From assembly GCA_964491375.1 (NCBI GenBank), contig CAZBGL010000316.1, forward strand, positions 1 to 6,717: a stretch of 6,717 nt of DNA, read 5' to 3'. Each line of letters starts with the position of its first letter. Positions within the stretch are counted from its first letter, which is position 1. The notes beneath the pieces were generated by a model. The model worked only from the letters and a program-made list of their open reading frames with translations, was not told the DNA's origin and did not search any database. Origin of the DNA: CAZBGL01 sp964491375 (GTDB lineage: Bacteria > Desulfobacterota > Deferrisomatia > Deferrisomatales > Deferrisomataceae). Position numbers and translations under genes: made by a program. Of this stretch, positions 4,540 through 6,717 are shown piece after piece.

Positions 4540-5843
4540 TCCGGGGCGGGCACGTGATCGACCCGGCGGCCGGGATCGCGGGCCGCCGGGACGTGGCCGT
4601 GGCCGGCGGCCGGGTGCTGGCCGTGGAGCCGGACATCGACCCGGGTCGTGCGGCCGTGATCGATGCGGACGGGCTGTGGGTGCTTCCGGGCCTGGTGGAC
4701 ATCCACGTGCACCTGCGCGAGCCCGGCTACGAGTACAAGGAGGACGTGGCCTCGGGCACCCGTGCTGCCGTGGCCGGAGGGTTCACCTCGGTGGCGTGCA
4801 TGCCCAACACCGAGCCGGTGAACGACAACGCCGAGGTGACCCGCTACATCCTGGAGCGGGCCCGGGAGCGGGGCGTGTGCCGGGTGTATCCCGTGGGCGC
4901 CATCTCGAGGGGGCTGCGGGGCGAGGACCTGGCCGACATGGGCGAGTTGGCCGAGGCCGGGTGCGTGGCCGTGACCGACGACGGCCGGCCCGTGGCCTCG
5001 AGTCTGCTCATGCGCCGGGCCATGGAGTACGCCCGGGCTTTCGGCCTGGTGGTGGTGAGCCACTGCGAGGATCGGGACCTGGCCGAGGGCGGTGCCATGA
5101 ACGAGGGCCTGGCCTCGGCGTACCTGGGCCTTCCGGGCATCCCGGCCGAGGCCGAGGAGATCGCCGTGGTGCGGGACCTGCTGCTGGCCCGGCGCACGGG
5201 CGCCCGGCTCCACCTGGCCCACCTGTCCACCCGGGGCAGCGTGGACCTCCTGAGGTGGGCCAAGCGGCTGGGCCTTGCCGTGACGGGCGAGACCGCACCG
5301 CACTACTTCACCCTCACCGAGGACGCGGTGCGCCCGTTCGACACGAACGCCAAGATGAACCCGCCGCTCCGGGAGATCGCAGACGTGGAGGCGGTGCAGA
5401 AGGGACTGCGCCGAGGGATCCTGGACGCCGTGGCCACGGACCACGCCCCCCACGCACCCGACGAGAAAGAGGTGGAGTTCGAGGCCGCGCCCAACGGCGT
5501 GATCGGGCTGGAGACCAGCCTGGGCCTCACGCTCCGGCTCGTGCACGAGGGGGTGCTGCCCCTGGAGAGGGCCGTGGCCGCGCTCACCTGCGGGCCGGCC
5601 CGGGTCCTGGGCCTTCCGGGCGGCACGCTCGAGCCGGGCGCGCCGGCCGACATCGTGCTGGTGGACCCGGAGGCCCGCTGGACCGTGGACCCTGATCGGT
5701 TCTTTTCCAAGGCGAGAAACTGCCCGTTCGCGGGCATGGAGCTCCGGGGCCGGCCGGTGCGCACCCTGGTGGGCGGCCGCACGGTGTTCGCCGACGGAAG
5801 GATCACGGCGGAGAACCTGGAGACCGCGGAGATGCTGGCATGA
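4527..5843 (+). CDS. pyrC: Dihydroorotase (class I, active-site complete)
   Basis: These 438 residues are an amidohydrolase-family TIM-barrel enzyme that cyclises carbamoyl aspartate to dihydroorotate. Metal-binding residues are all visible: His60 and His62 in DIHVHLREPG (58-67), an Asp of TDDGRPV (Asp152, or Asp151), His179 in SHCED, His232 in AHLSTRG and Asp305 in ATDHAPH. NAKMNPPLR (274-282) is the conserved substrate-side segment. This is the long bacterial type also found beside pyrB in many genomes, not the shorter E. coli type, and it is not a degenerate pyrC' because no ligand is missing. The ATG at 4527 lies inside the end of pyrB with GGAGG (4513-4517) 9 nt upstream. The overlap suggests translational coupling. 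The C-terminal segment (WTVDPDRFFSKARNCPFAGM) is typical of the family. Confidence 0.97.
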   Translation: MDLVIRGGHVIDPAAGIAGRRDVAVAGGRVLAVEPDIDPGRAAVIDADGLWVLPGLVDIHVHLREPGYEYKEDVASGTRAAVAGGFTSVACMPNTEPVNDNAEVTRYILERARERGVCRVYPVGAISRGLRGEDLADMGELAEAGCVAVTDDGRPVASSLLMRRAMEYARAFGLVVVSHCEDRDLAEGGAMNEGLASAYLGLPGIPAEAEEIAVVRDLLLARRTGARLHLAHLSTRGSVDLLRWAKRLGLAVTGETAPHYFTLTEDAVRPFDTNAKMNPPLREIADVEAVQKGLRRGILDAVATDHAPHAPDEKEVEFEAAPNGVIGLETSLGLTLRLVHEGVLPLERAVAALTCGPARVLGLPGGTLEPGAPADIVLVDPEARWTVDPDRFFSKARNCPFAGMELRGRPVRTLVGGRTVFADGRITAENLETAEMLA

Positions 5844-6717
5844 GGAAGGCGCTGCTGGCCCTGGCCGACGGCACGGTGTACCCGGGGTGGTCGTTCGGGG
5901 CCGAGGGCACCACCGTGGGCGAGGTGGTGTTCAACACGAGCATGACCGGGTACCAGGAGGTCCTGTCGGACCCCTCGTACAAGGGCCAGATCGTGGCCAT
6001 GACCTATCCGGAGATCGGCAACTACGGCGTGAACCCCGAGGACTACGAGTCCTACCGGATCCATGTGGAGGGGTTCATCGTCAAGGAGGCCTGGGAGACC
6101 CCGTCCAACTGGCGGGCCACCCAGAGCCTGCACGACTTCCTCCGGGAACAGGGCATCGTGGGCATCCAGGGCGTGGACACCCGCGCGATCACCCGCCGGC
6201 TCCGGGACCACGGCTCGATGATGGGGGCCATCTCCACCGAGATCCTGGACCCGGACGAGTTGGTGGACCGGGCCCGGGCCGCCCCGCCCATCGAGGGCCG
6301 CGACCTGGTGAAGGAGGTCACGTGCTCCGAGCCGTTCCGGTGGGAGCAGGCCGAGTGGGACCTGGGCACCGGCTACCGGCGGCCCCGCTCGCCGGGCCGG
6401 TTGCGGGTGGTGGCCTACGACTTCGGGGTCAAGTACAACATCCTGCGGTTGCTGACCTCGGTGGGGTGCGACGTCACCGTGGTGCCGGCCTCCACCCCGG
6501 CCGACGAGGTGCTGGGCATGGCGCCCGACGGGGTGTTCCTGTCCAACGGGCCCGGCGATCCCCAGGGCGTGCCCTACGCGGTGGAGGCCGTACGGCAGCT
6601 CCTGGGCCGGGTGCCGGTGTTCGGCATCTGCCTGGGCAACCAGATCCTGGGCCTGGCCCTGGGCGGCACCACCGTGAAGCTCAAGTTCGGCCACCACGGC
6701 GCCAACCAGCCGGTGAA
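5840..6717 (+). CDS. carA: Carbamoyl-phosphate synthase small subunit (partial, 3' end outside the window)
   Basis: The window holds 292 complete codons; the family is usually about 370-390 residues, so about 80-95 are missing, including the catalytic His and Glu. CarA hydrolyses glutamine and passes ammonia to CarB for carbamoyl phosphate, used by PyrB and for arginine. The N-terminal domain shows ADGTVYPGWSFGAEG (9-23), EVVFNTSMTGYQEVLSDPSY (28-47), YPEIGNYGVN (56-65) and GVDTRAITRRLRDHG (111-125). The glutaminase domain starts near 187 with VVAYDFGVKYNILR (190-203), SNGPGDP (235-241) and FGICLGNQILGLALGG (261-276), with Cys264 as nucleophile. The residue after CLG is Asn where His is common. 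KLKFGHHGANQPV (280-292) follows. The start ATG overlaps the pyrC TGA by 4 nt, with GGAG 8 nt upstream. carB is expected next. Confidence 0.97.
   Translation, partial: MRKALLALADGTVYPGWSFGAEGTTVGEVVFNTSMTGYQEVLSDPSYKGQIVAMTYPEIGNYGVNPEDYESYRIHVEGFIVKEAWETPSNWRATQSLHDFLREQGIVGIQGVDTRAITRRLRDHGSMMGAISTEILDPDELVDRARAAPPIEGRDLVKEVTCSEPFRWEQAEWDLGTGYRRPRSPGRLRVVAYDFGVKYNILRLLTSVGCDVTVVPASTPADEVLGMAPDGVFLSNGPGDPQGVPYAVEAVRQLLGRVPVFGICLGNQILGLALGGTTVKLKFGHHGANQPV

Noticed and set aside
2806..5546. Long minus-strand open frames opposite the pyr genes
   Set aside because: They lie opposite four genes with unmistakable motifs and are rich in His, Gly, Arg and Pro. They are shadows caused by high third-position GC.
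1..6717. CRISPR array, tRNA or rRNA gene, insertion sequence, attachment site or replication origin
   Set aside because: I saw no regularly spaced direct repeats, cloverleaf pattern, transposase motif or terminal inverted repeats in the window.

Overview
This is a high-GC bacterial window with two divergent transcription units. A 2.5-kb minus-strand gene (184-2649) encodes a probable lipoprotein of unknown function built from three copies of one domain. A plus-strand operon for de novo UMP synthesis follows: pyrR (3037-3600), pyrB (3604-4539), pyrC (4527-5843) and carA (from 5840, cut by the window end). The gene order pyrR-pyrB-pyrC-carA, the strong GC bias and the 'Cys plus poly-Gly' lipoprotein start suggest a Gram-negative of the Desulfuromonadota/deltaproteobacterial kind. 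That placement is inference from gene order and style, not from a search.

Layout. Positions 1-183 hold no gene I can support. The minus-strand lipoprotein is followed, upstream of its start, by a 387-bp divergent intergenic region (2650-3036). That region holds a purine-rich 5' leader with a small hairpin for the lipoprotein, a weak candidate promoter for it, an inverted repeat, a very good sigma-70 promoter with an extended -10 for the pyr operon, and a roughly 118-nt pyr leader.

The most interesting part is the pyr leader (about 2919-3036). It contains a clear intrinsic terminator (10-bp stem, nine T residues) just before pyrR. A 23-codon leader peptide ORF (2949-3020) with its own Shine-Dalgarno runs straight through the terminator hairpin, and its stop codon lies at the end of the T tract. 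This is the layout of translation-coupled attenuators such as enterobacterial pyrBI, and of the model I recall being proposed for the Thermus pyrR operon. The sequence around the leader Shine-Dalgarno can fold so that it sequesters that site, which is a possible target for PyrR. A competing antiterminator hairpin is also visible.

The pathway genes work together. CarAB makes carbamoyl phosphate, PyrB joins it to aspartate, PyrC closes the ring to dihydroorotate, and PyrR would sense UMP/UTP and tune the operon. The genes are tightly packed (3-nt gap, 13-nt overlap, 4-nt overlap), each with an internal ribosome-binding site, so translational coupling is expected. carB probably lies just beyond the window.
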